Shown here in pieces: positions 17,468 to 25,888 of a DNA stretch of 64,000 bases. The position numbers and the translations under genes were made by a program. Positions within the stretch are counted from its first letter, which is position 1. Each line of letters begins with the position of its first letter. Location: NCBI RefSeq assembly GCF_002292295.1, contig NZ_DBBS01000011.1, positions 62,001 to 126,000 on the forward strand, given 5' to 3'. Origin of the DNA: Sphingomonas sp. UBA978. Lineage in GTDB: Bacteria > Pseudomonadota > Alphaproteobacteria > Sphingomonadales > Sphingomonadaceae. Below the pieces are notes generated by a model. The model did not search any database. It saw only the letters and a program-made list of their open reading frames with translations, and was not told the origin of the DNA.

Positions 17468-18487
17468 ATGATTGTGGTCGCGATATCGGTGGCAAAGCCG
17501 CATGAACTGCGCCTGTCGGAAGCACCGGTCGTGACGCCCGCCGCGGGCGAGGTCGCGATCCGCGTCGCCCGGGCGGGCATCTGCGGCTCCGACATCCACA
17601 TCCTCCACGGCAGCAATCCCTTCGCCAGATATCCGCGGATCATCGGCCATGAGGTGGTCGGCACGATCGATGCGATCGGCGACGGCGTCGACAGCCATGC
17701 GGTCGGCGACCGGGTGGTGATCGATCCGGTGGTCGCCTGCGGCCGCTGCTATCCCTGCCGCCACGACCGCCCCAACGTCTGTGCGCATCTGCAGGTGATC
17801 GGCGTCCATCGCGACGGCGGCTTCCGCGAGCGGATCGCGGTGCCGGCCGCCAATGCGATCCGCATTTCCGCCGGGATCGAGGATGCAGTCGCGTGCCTCG
17901 CCGAACCGCTGTCGATCGCCGCCAACGTGCTGGAGCGGACCGGCATCCATGTCGACGACACGGTGCTGATCCTCGGCGCGGGCACAGTCGGGCTGACGGT
18001 GCTGCAGGTCGCCAGGCTGCACGGCGCGCGCTGCATCGTCTGCGACCTCGACGAGGCGCGGCTGGAGCGGGCGGTCGCCTTCGGTGCGGACCGGGTGCTG
18101 CTGTCGGGGCGGGACGATATCGCGGCGGCCGTCGCCGGCGAAACCGACGGGCTCGGGCCGACCCTCGTCATCGACGGCACCGGCGTGCCTGCGCTGCTGG
18201 ACCTCGCCTGCCGCGTCGCCAGCCCGGCGGGGCGGATCGGCCTGCTCGGCTTCGCCGCGACGCCGTCGCCGCTCAGTCAACAGCAGGTGGTCAGCAAGGA
18301 ATTGCTGATCGTCGGTTCGCGGCTGAACCGCGGGCGGTTGCCGCAGGTCGTCGCCTGGCTGGAGGAGGGCAGGCTCAGCCCCGGGGCGATGGTGACGCAA
18401 TGTTTCGCGGCGGAGGATGCCGTGGAGGCCTTTCGTCTGATCGAGGATCATCCCGATCGGACGGTGAAGGTCCAGCTGACGTTCTGA
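17468..18487 (+). CDS. Zinc-dependent alcohol dehydrogenase, RspB/L-gulonate 5-dehydrogenase-like
   Basis: Medium-chain zinc dehydrogenase of 339 residues. Catalytic zinc ligands are visible in GICGSD (Cys) and GHEV (His-Glu). The structural zinc site is complete in the segment CGRCYPCRHDRPNVC (four Cys), and the Rossmann motif GAGTVG follows. RspB/LgoD-type members oxidise L-gulonate or L-galactonate at C5, giving D-fructuronate or D-tagaturonate. With fructuronate reductase, mannonate dehydratase and KDG kinase encoded nearby, conversion of L-gulonate to D-fructuronate is the most economical reading. The ATG at 17468 follows an AGGCGAGG-like site, and the gene starts just after a GntR operator. 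The exact substrate is inferred from context. Confidence 0.85.
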   Translation: MIVVAISVAKPHELRLSEAPVVTPAAGEVAIRVARAGICGSDIHILHGSNPFARYPRIIGHEVVGTIDAIGDGVDSHAVGDRVVIDPVVACGRCYPCRHDRPNVCAHLQVIGVHRDGGFRERIAVPAANAIRISAGIEDAVACLAEPLSIAANVLERTGIHVDDTVLILGAGTVGLTVLQVARLHGARCIVCDLDEARLERAVAFGADRVLLSGRDDIAAAVAGETDGLGPTLVIDGTGVPALLDLACRVASPAGRIGLLGFAATPSPLSQQQVVSKELLIVGSRLNRGRLPQVVAWLEEGRLSPGAMVTQCFAAEDAVEAFRLIEDHPDRTVKVQLTF

Positions 18488-18502
18488 CCGACACGTAATT
18501 CA

Positions 18503-18536
18503 CGTCCCGCCGCCCAGAACACCAACGGGCGGGACG
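18503..18536. repeat. 9-bp inverted repeat before receptor gene
   Basis: CGTCCCGCC at 18503-18511 and its exact reverse complement GGCGGGACG at 18528-18536 flank a 16-base loop. It lies between the dehydrogenase stop and the Shine-Dalgarno of the next receptor gene, with no T-run. It may be a leader hairpin or a partial barrier between the two genes. Confidence 0.6.
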
Positions 18537-18558
18537 CACAACAGGAGGGGATTTGACC

Positions 18559-20781
18559 ATGATCGACATGACTGGATATGCGCGTCACCTGAAGATCGGC
18601 TTGATGACGGGGGCGGCGGGTCTTGCCCTGTGCGTCGCCGCGCCGGCGCTGGCGCAGGTCGAACCCGGCAAGCCGGCCGACGCGGCGGCGCAGGAGACGC
18701 CAGAGACGCAGGAGACGCCGGCGGCGAAGGACGACGGCCTCGCCGACATCGTCGTCACCGCGACCAAGCGCGGTTCGGCGCAGAACGTCCAGAACGTGCC
18801 GATCGCCGTCACCGCCTTCGGCGCGCTGCAGCTCGAGGAACAGCATTTCCAGAACCTGCAAAGCCTCAGCTATTCGATGCCCAACGTCCAGCTGACCGCG
18901 GTCGGCACGCAGCCGGGCTATGCCACCTTCTCGATCCGCGGTTTCGGCATCAGCAGCTCGATCCCGTCGATCGATCCCACCGTCGGCACGTTCATCGACG
19001 GCGTCTACATGGGCGTCAACACGGGCGTCGTGCTCAACAATTTCGACATCGAGGGGATCGAGGTGCTGCGCGGGCCGCAGGGCCTGCTGTTCGGGCGCAA
19101 CGTCACCGGCGGCGCGGTCGTCATCCGCAGCACGGTGCCGAGCAACGTCCTGCATGCGGACGTTCGCGCATCGGTGTCGTCGGGGCCGCAGACGCGCGGC
19201 AGCGTCATGGTGACCGGGCCGATCGTCAAGGACCGGATCCAGGCCAAGCTCGCGGTCCTGTACGACAAGGACTACGGCTATTTCACCAACGACTTCAACG
19301 GAAAGAGCGACGTCGGCCGCAGCCGGACGCTCATCATCCGGCCCGCGGTCCGCATCGCGCCGACCGACACGGTGGAAATGATCCTGCGCTATGAGAACGG
19401 GCGTTTCAACGGCGACGGCGCGGTCGCGACCAACCGCGGCCTGTATCCGGCCGACAGCTTCCGCGTGAACATCGACAATGAAGGCTATGCGCACAACCGC
19501 TGGAATTCGGCATCGGCCGAAACCAACATCGACACCCCGTTCGGCAACGGCAAGATCACCAACCTGATGGCCTATCGCGCCGTCACCTCGCGTTCGAGCG
19601 CGGACATCGATGCCTCGCCGCGCTACGATTACAACGTCAATTACTACACGCGGCAGCGCCAGATGAGCGAGGAGCTGCGCTACGCCGGCACCTTCGGCCG
19701 GTTCGACGTGACGACCGGACTGTACTTCTTCACGCAGAACATCCGCTATATCGAGGATCGCTACCTCAACCGCGGCGCGACGCACATCACCGGTGGTGGT
19801 TCGCAGCAGCAGGAAACCTATGGCATCTTCGCCTCGGTCGACTGGCATATCGCCGACACGCTGACGATCAACGCCGGCGCGCGCTATTCGTCGGAGACGA
19901 AGCAGGTCGCGGTCGCCAATCTCGTTCCCGGCGGCTGCAATCTCGCGGCCGAGACGTGCAATTACTCCTTCCGCGACCGCAACACCTGGACGAATGTCGC
20001 GCCGCGCCTCGGCCTGCAATGGAAGCCGTCGGACGACACGCAAGTCTATGGCTTCTGGGCCCGGGGATTCCGCAGCGGCGGCTATAATTTCCGCAACGTC
20101 TTCACCCAGATCGCGCCGGGGCCGTTCGACGACGAGGAACTGAACTCCTACGAGATCGGGCTGAAGCAGGACATCGGCAACGCACTGCGCTTCAACGTCG
20201 CCGGCTTCTGGAACGACATCGGCAACCTGCAGCGCGAGATCCAGACCGCGGTGCCGGGCGTCGGCACGGCGCAGCGCATCCTCAATTCCGCCAACGCCCG
20301 CGTCCGCGGCGTCGAGGGCGAGGTGACGTTCAAGCCCGGCCACGGCTTCACGCTCGCGGGCCAGTTCGGCTATCTCGACGGCCGGTACACCGACGTCTTC
20401 TTCGACCTCAACAACGACCGCGCGATCAACGACCGCGACCTCGCGCTGAAACTGCCGCGCCTGTCGCCCTGGACCTATGGCGGGTCGGTCAACTGGACGC
20501 ACGACTTCGACGCCATCGGAGTGGACGCACGTGTCGCCGCGAACCATCGCGACGCGGATTTCTACAACGACGCCAACACCGGACTGCTGCCGGGCGCGAC
20601 GATGGTCGATGCGAACCTGACGCTGCGTCGCGGCCGTTACAGCCTGTCGCTGTACGGCACCAACCTGCTCGACAAGGTGACGTTGGGGGCCAATGTGCCG
20701 CTGACCTTCTTCCCGGGATCGACCTTCTCGTCGCTCAACAAGGGGCGGGTGTACGGCGCGGAAGTGGCGTTCAAATTCTGA
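18559..20781 (+). CDS. TonB-dependent receptor of the hexuronate locus
   Basis: Outer-membrane receptor of 740 residues. A signal peptide ends at about residue 33 (APALAQ). The plug opens with LADIVVTATKRGSAQNVQNV and has VLRGPQGLLFGRNVTGGAVVI, the pattern of the large proteobacterial receptor group with a VTA(T/Q)KR TonB-proximal motif. The barrel ends in YGAEVAFKF with terminal Phe. The in-frame TTG at 18553 is rejected because AGGAGGGG is ideally placed for the ATG at 18559. It lies among uronate/aldonate catabolic genes and under the GntR operator, so uptake of uronate-containing oligosaccharides or free sugar acids is likely. A strong terminator follows. Confidence 0.92.
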   Translation: MIDMTGYARHLKIGLMTGAAGLALCVAAPALAQVEPGKPADAAAQETPETQETPAAKDDGLADIVVTATKRGSAQNVQNVPIAVTAFGALQLEEQHFQNLQSLSYSMPNVQLTAVGTQPGYATFSIRGFGISSSIPSIDPTVGTFIDGVYMGVNTGVVLNNFDIEGIEVLRGPQGLLFGRNVTGGAVVIRSTVPSNVLHADVRASVSSGPQTRGSVMVTGPIVKDRIQAKLAVLYDKDYGYFTNDFNGKSDVGRSRTLIIRPAVRIAPTDTVEMILRYENGRFNGDGAVATNRGLYPADSFRVNIDNEGYAHNRWNSASAETNIDTPFGNGKITNLMAYRAVTSRSSADIDASPRYDYNVNYYTRQRQMSEELRYAGTFGRFDVTTGLYFFTQNIRYIEDRYLNRGATHITGGGSQQQETYGIFASVDWHIADTLTINAGARYSSETKQVAVANLVPGGCNLAAETCNYSFRDRNTWTNVAPRLGLQWKPSDDTQVYGFWARGFRSGGYNFRNVFTQIAPGPFDDEELNSYEIGLKQDIGNALRFNVAGFWNDIGNLQREIQTAVPGVGTAQRILNSANARVRGVEGEVTFKPGHGFTLAGQFGYLDGRYTDVFFDLNNDRAINDRDLALKLPRLSPWTYGGSVNWTHDFDAIGVDARVAANHRDADFYNDANTGLLPGATMVDANLTLRRGRYSLSLYGTNLLDKVTLGANVPLTFFPGSTFSSLNKGRVYGAEVAFKF

Positions 20782-20785
20782 CAGG

Positions 20786-20858
20786 GCGGGGTGGCGTCTC
20801 TTCCCCGCCACCCCGCTCCCCTCCGGCGACCGGTTCCAGCGGACCGGTCGCCTTTTTT
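20786..20858 (+). terminator. Double hairpin with T-tract, intrinsic terminator
   Basis: Two consecutive perfect stems follow the receptor gene. The first has 11-bp arms GCGGGGTGGCG (20786-20796) and CGCCACCCCGC (20806-20816). The second has 9-bp arms GGCGACCGG (20825-20833) and CCGGTCGCC (20844-20852) directly followed by TTTTTT (20853-20858). The second is a textbook rho-independent terminator for plus-strand transcription. It separates the receptor from the convergent KDG kinase gene. Confidence 0.93.
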
Positions 20859-20872
20859 CCCTGCGAGCGTGG

Positions 20873-21796
20873 TCAGGCGACGGCGGCGCGCAACAGGTCC
20901 ATCGGCAGGATCGCGCCGCGCGTGCGGATGACTCGGGCGGCGACGGCATGGGCGCGGCGGACGGCGCCGGCCGGCGCATGGCCGGCGAGGCGGGCGGCGA
21001 GATAGGCGCCATTGAAGCCGTCGCCCGCACCCGACGTGTCGATCGCATCGGCGACGGGCAGGGCAGGGATCGCCTCGACCCCCTGCGCGGTCATCAGCAG
21101 GCACGGATCGGGACCGCGCTTCACCACCACCTCCCGAACGCCCCAGCCGGCGAGGCGCCGCGCGGTACCGACGGCATCGCCGTCGTCGAACAGCAGCAGT
21201 TCGTCGTCCGCCGTCGGCAGCGCGATATGCGCAAGGCGACAGGCGCGCTCCAGAGCCGCGGCGGCCTCGGCCCGGTCCCGCCACAGCGCCAGCCGGACGT
21301 TGCCGTCGAAAGCCAGCGTACCGCCGCGCGCCCGAAATCCGGCCAGCACGTCGAACAGCGTGTCGCGATGCTCGGGCGACAGGATGGCGAGCGTAATGCC
21401 CGACAGATAGGCCATGTCGACATCGCGCAGCGTCGCCGTCAGCCAGTCCGGATCGGCGGCGAGCAGCCGCGCCGCGGACGTCTCGCGCCAGTAATGGAAG
21501 CTGCGTTCATGTCCGTCGAGGCTGATGAGATACAGGCCGATCCGCCGCGCGTCGATACGGCGGACATGCGCGGTATCGATGCCGGCATCGTCGAGAAAGG
21601 CGACCAGCTGGCCCGACAGCGGATCGCTGCCGCACGCGCTGACGTAGCGGACCGACACCGTATCGGGATCGGTCAGGGCGCGTACCGCCCAGGCGGTGTT
21701 GAGCGTGTCGCCCGCGAAGCCGCGCCGGAAGCGGCCGTCCGCCTCGGGCGCGAATTCGACCATCGCCTCGCCGATGCTCGCGAACACCTGCCTCAC
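20873..21796 (-). CDS. kdgK: 2-keto-3-deoxygluconate kinase
   Basis: PfkB-family sugar kinase of 307 residues, close to the usual KdgK length. The N-terminal strand reads QVFASIGEAMVEF and the C-terminal ATP/anion-hole signature DTSGAGDGFNGAY holds the catalytic Asp. It should phosphorylate KDG to KDPG for the Entner-Doudoroff aldolase, the last step of mannonate breakdown. The start is a GTG overlapping the fructuronate reductase stop (GTGA), which identifies it as the third gene of a transporter-reductase-kinase operon. Longer upstream in-frame starts would lie deep in the previous gene and are rejected. The specific KDG assignment depends partly on context, since PfkB kinases are diverse. 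Confidence 0.88.
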   Translation of the reverse strand: MRQVFASIGEAMVEFAPEADGRFRRGFAGDTLNTAWAVRALTDPDTVSVRYVSACGSDPLSGQLVAFLDDAGIDTAHVRRIDARRIGLYLISLDGHERSFHYWRETSAARLLAADPDWLTATLRDVDMAYLSGITLAILSPEHRDTLFDVLAGFRARGGTLAFDGNVRLALWRDRAEAAAALERACRLAHIALPTADDELLLFDDGDAVGTARRLAGWGVREVVVKRGPDPCLLMTAQGVEAIPALPVADAIDTSGAGDGFNGAYLAARLAGHAPAGAVRRAHAVAARVIRTRGAILPMDLLRAAVA

Positions 21797-23262
21797 AGCG
21801 GGCTCCCCGCGCGTAGGCGGTCGAGCGTTCCCGCCGCGCCATAAGTGGCGAGCGCGGTCAGCATCCGCGTGATCGCGTCGCGCAGCGCCGGGTGCCGGTC
21901 GCGTTCCGGCACCAGCCCGGATTCGTCGAACAGCGCGGCGACCACCGCGTCCGGCGACCGTCCCGGCGCGGCGAGCGCGCGCAGCGTCCCCGCCTGCGGA
22001 TCGTCGAGCGGCAGGGGCTTGCCGTCGTCGGCGTGGCCGCCCGCGACGCGCAGCCAAGCCGCGATGCCCAGTGCGATGCGATCCATGCCACGCCCCTCCG
22101 CCGCCAGCACCGCACCGGGCGCGAGCAGGCGTTGCGGGATCTTCTGCGATCCGTCCGACGCGATCTGGCGGGTGCGGTGCTTCAATGCGGTGTTGCGGAA
22201 CCGCTGCAACAGCTGGTCGCGATAACCGCCAAGGTCGGTGCCGGGCGCCATCCGCAGCGTCGCGGCACTCTCGTCCATTAGCGCGGCGACGTGATCGGCG
22301 AGGGCCGGCACCCGCATCGCATCCGCGACCGTCTCCCAGCCGGCAAGCAGCCCAAGATAGGCGATCGTCGAATGCGATCCGTTAAGCAGCCGCAGCTTCA
22401 TCTCCTCCCACGGGCGCGCATCGGCGACCATCGTCGCGCCGCTATCCTCCCACGCCGGGCGGCCGGCGGGGAAGCGATCCTCGATCACCCACTGGCTGAA
22501 CGGTTCGGCCATCACCGGCCACGCATCCTCCAGTCCGAGCGCGGCGGCGATGCGGCGGCGATCGGCGTCGGTCGTCGCGGGGACGATGCGGTCGACCATC
22601 GTATTGGGGCAGGCGACGGTGTCCGCGATCCAGTCCGCCAGCCCCGATCCGTCGGCGCGGGCATAATCGGACAGGATGCGCGCGACGACATGGCCGTTGC
22701 CGGGCAGGTTGTCGCACGACAGCACCGTGAAGGGCGCCAGCCCCGCCTCGCGGCGCTGGCGCAATGCGGCGACGAGCAGCCCCGGCACGGTGCGGGGCGC
22801 GGCCGTCCCCGACAGATCGGCGCGCACGCCGGGATCGGCCAGATCCAGCCCGCCGTCGCTGCCGCGCAGATAGCCCTTTTCGGTCACGGTCAGGCTGACG
22901 ATGCGCGTGTCGGGCGCGACCATCCGCCGCATCAGCGCGTCGCCATCGGCAGGGCCGTGGATCGCACGCAGGCCGCCCATCACCGTGATGCGATCGCCGT
23001 CCCCGCTCGCCTCGCACAGCGCGTACAGGCCGTCCTGCGGCGTGAGCGCGTCGCGCGTGTCGTCGGACCGGAGGCTCGCCCCGGCGACGCCCCAGCGGGG
23101 ATCGCCGGCGAGCAACGGCTGGAGATACGCCGCCATATGCGCGCGCTGGAACGCGCCGAGGCCGAGATGGACGATCCCGATGCCCAGCGCCGCGGGGTCG
23201 TAGGCGGGTCGCTCAATCGATGCGGGCAGGTTGGCCAGCGTCGCGCGCGACAGCCGCGTCAT
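21793..23262 (-). CDS. uxuB: D-fructuronate reductase (mannonate oxidoreductase)
   Basis: Polyol dehydrogenase of the mannitol dehydrogenase family, 489 residues, comparable to E. coli UxuB. The NAD-binding GIVHLGLGAFQRAH segment is near residue 30. The catalytic signature KLRLLNGSHSTIAYLG contains the conserved Lys, Asn and His. It interconverts D-fructuronate and D-mannonate using NADH. The start ATG overlaps the upstream transporter stop by ATGA, and the 3' end overlaps the KDG kinase start by GTGA. Together with ManD at 24653 the route fructuronate to mannonate to KDG to KDPG is complete in this window. Mannitol or altronate oxidoreductase activity is the main alternative, less likely here. 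Confidence 0.9.
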   Translation of the reverse strand: MTRLSRATLANLPASIERPAYDPAALGIGIVHLGLGAFQRAHMAAYLQPLLAGDPRWGVAGASLRSDDTRDALTPQDGLYALCEASGDGDRITVMGGLRAIHGPADGDALMRRMVAPDTRIVSLTVTEKGYLRGSDGGLDLADPGVRADLSGTAAPRTVPGLLVAALRQRREAGLAPFTVLSCDNLPGNGHVVARILSDYARADGSGLADWIADTVACPNTMVDRIVPATTDADRRRIAAALGLEDAWPVMAEPFSQWVIEDRFPAGRPAWEDSGATMVADARPWEEMKLRLLNGSHSTIAYLGLLAGWETVADAMRVPALADHVAALMDESAATLRMAPGTDLGGYRDQLLQRFRNTALKHRTRQIASDGSQKIPQRLLAPGAVLAAEGRGMDRIALGIAAWLRVAGGHADDGKPLPLDDPQAGTLRALAAPGRSPDAVVAALFDESGLVPERDRHPALRDAITRMLTALATYGAAGTLDRLRAGSPL

Positions 23263-24530
23263 GCCGCCGCTCCCGCCAGATCGGCGCGCGTGTCGCGCAC
23301 CACCACTGCCACCACCAGCGCCGCGATCAGCCCCAGCGCTCCCGCCAGCGCGAAGGCGCCCGCATAGCCGAAGCTGGTCCGCGCCACGATCAGCCCGGTC
23401 AGCGCCGGGCCGATGATGCCCGAACAATTGGCGACACCATGCATGATGCCGCCGACCCCGCCCAGCTGCGCCGCGCTGATCCGGTTCTGCAGGATGACCC
23501 AGAAGGTGCTGCCGGTGAGGTAGAGGAAGAAGGTCGCGACGCTGACCAGCGCCACTGCGCTGAACGCCGTCGTCACCTGTCCCGCCAGCGCCGCCGCGAT
23601 CGCCGCGACGCCGAGGCCGATCGCCAGCACCAGCTTGGCCGCCAGCATCGGCTTGCCCGTGCGTCCGCGCACCCAGTCGACCACGCGTCCGCCCGTCGCC
23701 AGCCCGACGAACCCGAGCGCCCAGGGCAGGACGTTCATGATGCTCATGTCGTGGACCGACAGGTTGCGGGCGTTGGTCAGATAGACCGGGAACCAGGTCA
23801 GGAAGAAATAGAGGATGTAGTTATAGCCGAAGAAGGCGACCGTCGTCGCGGCGACCACCGGCTGCGCGAGCTGCGACAGCAGGCTGGGGGCGGGGCCGGT
23901 GACGCGCGTGACGGGCGGCTGGTCCGCCTCGATCTCCGCGACCTCCTCCGCCGACACGCGCGAGTGGCCGCGCGGGCGCTCGCTCAGCCGGGCGAACCAG
24001 AAGGCCATCCACACGAGGCCGATGACGCCCGCGATGACGAACGAGAGGCGCCAGCCGAAATTGACCGCGAGCAGGCCGATGAACGGCCCCGCGATCGCGC
24101 TGCCCAGCGGCGATCCCGACAAAGCGGTGCCGATCGCGGTCGCGGCCTGCCGCTTGGGAAACCAGTTGCTGACCATCTTGTTCGCCGACGTCGCCAGCGG
24201 CCCCTCCGCCATGCCGAACACGACGCGCAGCAGCAGCAGCGACCAGAATCCGGTCGCCAGCGCGGTCGACGCGCACAACAGCGACCACAAGGCCATCGAG
24301 ATGCCGAGCATCTTCCACGCCCCGACCCGGTCGACCAGCAGGCCGCCCGCGATATTGAACAGCACATAGCCGACGAAGAAGGCGGAGAAGATGAAGCCGA
24401 GCTGTTCGGGGCCCAGGCCGAGGTCCTTGGCGATCATCGGTGCCGCGACCGACAGCGCCGACCGGTCGAGATAGTTGATGACGCTCGCCAGAAACAGCAG
24501 AACGACGACCTGCCAACGGTATGCCTTCAT
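23259..24530 (-). CDS. MFS transporter, hexuronate/aldonate (ExuT-like) anion:cation symporter family
   Basis: Twelve-helix inner-membrane transporter of 423 residues. It opens with WQVVVLLFLASVINYLDRSA, the signature start of the ACS (ExuT/GudP) family, followed by GPEQLGFIFSAFFVGY and the loop motif LVDRVGAWKMLG. The ATG at 24530 is preceded by GGAGAGG; an upstream ORF extension to 24617 would cross the operator region and lacks a site. It is the first gene of the minus-strand operon with uxuB and kdgK. Expected substrates are glucuronate, galacturonate, gulonate or mannonate imported from the periplasm. It is divergent from manD across a shared 122-base control region with a GntR operator. 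Confidence 0.9.
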   Translation of the reverse strand: MKAYRWQVVVLLFLASVINYLDRSALSVAAPMIAKDLGLGPEQLGFIFSAFFVGYVLFNIAGGLLVDRVGAWKMLGISMALWSLLCASTALATGFWSLLLLRVVFGMAEGPLATSANKMVSNWFPKRQAATAIGTALSGSPLGSAIAGPFIGLLAVNFGWRLSFVIAGVIGLVWMAFWFARLSERPRGHSRVSAEEVAEIEADQPPVTRVTGPAPSLLSQLAQPVVAATTVAFFGYNYILYFFLTWFPVYLTNARNLSVHDMSIMNVLPWALGFVGLATGGRVVDWVRGRTGKPMLAAKLVLAIGLGVAAIAAALAGQVTTAFSAVALVSVATFFLYLTGSTFWVILQNRISAAQLGGVGGIMHGVANCSGIIGPALTGLIVARTSFGYAGAFALAGALGLIAALVVAVVVRDTRADLAGAAA

Positions 24531-24605
24531 GAACCTCTCCGTTCGTCGCTGCTGGGCCGGCCGGTGGCGTTGACCTCTGCGCCGGCAATGCGTACCAACA
24601 AGTCT

Positions 24606-24619
24606 TCTAGTATACAAGC
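24606..24619. promoter_or_regulatory. Candidate GntR operator 2
   Basis: TCTAGTATACAAGC contains the 12 bases CTAGTATACAAG (24607-24618) seen at 17447-17458, in the same orientation. It lies between the divergent transporter (start 24530) and mannonate dehydratase (start 24653) genes, so one bound regulator could control both. The inner part is a near-perfect palindrome around GTATAC. Confidence 0.75.
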
Positions 24620-24652
24620 CGGTCGGTCAATGCCGGCGATTGAGAGGATGCC

Positions 24653-25864
24653 ATGCCGACTATCGTCTCCGCCCGCGTCATCGTCACCAGCCCGGGGCGC
24701 AATTTCGTCACGCTCAAGATCGAATGCGACGACGGCACCACCGGCGTCGGCGACGCGACGCTGAACGGGCGCGAGATGGCGGTCGCCAGCTATCTGGCCG
24801 ATCATGTCGTGCCGTGCCTGATCGGGCGCGACGCGCACCGGATCGAGGATATCTGGCAGTATCTCTACAAGGGCGCCTATTGGCGGCGCGGGCCGGTGAC
24901 GATGACCGCGATCGCCGCGGTCGACATGGCGCTGTGGGACATCAAGGGAAAGATCGCCGGGCTGCCGGTGTATCAGCTGCTCGGCGGGGCGAGCCGCGAG
25001 GGCTGCATGGTCTATTCGCACGCCAACGGCACCACCGTCGCGGACACGATCGCGGTGGCGAAGGCGGAAGTCGCCAAGGGCTATAAGGCCGTCCGTCTGC
25101 AATGCGGCGTCCCCGGGCTCGCCAGCACCTATGGCGTCGCCAAGCCGGGCCAGCGGTACGAACCGGCGGACGGCGACCTGCCGAGCGAGAGCGTCTGGTC
25201 GACCAGCAAATATCTGCGCATCGTCCCCGAGCTGTTCGCCGCCGCGCGCGAGGAATTGGGCTGGGACGTGCACCTGCTCCACGACATCCACCACCGGCTG
25301 ACCCCGATCGAGGCGGGGCGGCTCGGCCGCGATCTGGAGCCCTATCGCCCGTTCTGGCTGGAGGATGCGACGCCGGCCGAAAATCAGGACGCGTTCCGCC
25401 TGATCCGCCAGCACACCACCGCGCCGCTGGCGGTGGGCGAGGTGTTCAACTCGATCTGGGACTGCAAGACGCTGATCGAGGCGCAGCTGATCGATTACAT
25501 CCGCGCCACCGTCGTCCATGCCGGCGGCCTCACCCACCTGCGCCGGATCGCCGCGCTGGCCGATCTGTATCAGGTCCGCACCGGCTGCCACGGCGCGACC
25601 GACCTGTCGCCGGTCGCCATGGCCGCGGCGCTGCACTTCGGCCTGTCGGTCCCCAATTTCGGCATTCAGGAGCACATGCCGCACACCGCGGAAACCGACG
25701 CGGTCTTCCCCCACGCCTACAGCTTCACGGACGGCATGATGCATCCCGGCGACGCGCCCGGGCTCGGCGTCGACATCGACGAGGCCCTGGCCGCCGGCTA
25801 CGACTACAAGCGCGCCTATCTGCCAGTGAACCGGCTGGAGGACGGGACCTTGTGGAGCTGGTGA
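24653..25864 (+). CDS. manD: D-mannonate dehydratase, enolase superfamily (ManD)
   Basis: Enolase-superfamily dehydratase of 403 residues. Key residues align one position later than in the characterised Novosphingobium aromaticivorans ManD: Tyr160 (general base), metal ligand Asp211 with His213 in HDIHHR, Glu237 in FWLEDATP and Glu263 in VGEVF. These match a high-activity ManD that removes water from D-mannonate to give 2-keto-3-deoxygluconate. The N-terminal capping domain and C-terminal PVNRLEDGTLWSW tail are typical of this group. The gene is driven from the divergent region with GntR operator 2. The RspA designation is used for lower-activity homologues paired with RspB; the context here favours a catabolic role. 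Confidence 0.94.
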   Translation: MPTIVSARVIVTSPGRNFVTLKIECDDGTTGVGDATLNGREMAVASYLADHVVPCLIGRDAHRIEDIWQYLYKGAYWRRGPVTMTAIAAVDMALWDIKGKIAGLPVYQLLGGASREGCMVYSHANGTTVADTIAVAKAEVAKGYKAVRLQCGVPGLASTYGVAKPGQRYEPADGDLPSESVWSTSKYLRIVPELFAAAREELGWDVHLLHDIHHRLTPIEAGRLGRDLEPYRPFWLEDATPAENQDAFRLIRQHTTAPLAVGEVFNSIWDCKTLIEAQLIDYIRATVVHAGGLTHLRRIAALADLYQVRTGCHGATDLSPVAMAAALHFGLSVPNFGIQEHMPHTAETDAVFPHAYSFTDGMMHPGDAPGLGVDIDEALAAGYDYKRAYLPVNRLEDGTLWSW

Positions 25865-25888
25865 CGCACCGGCGGCGCCGCGCCGGGC

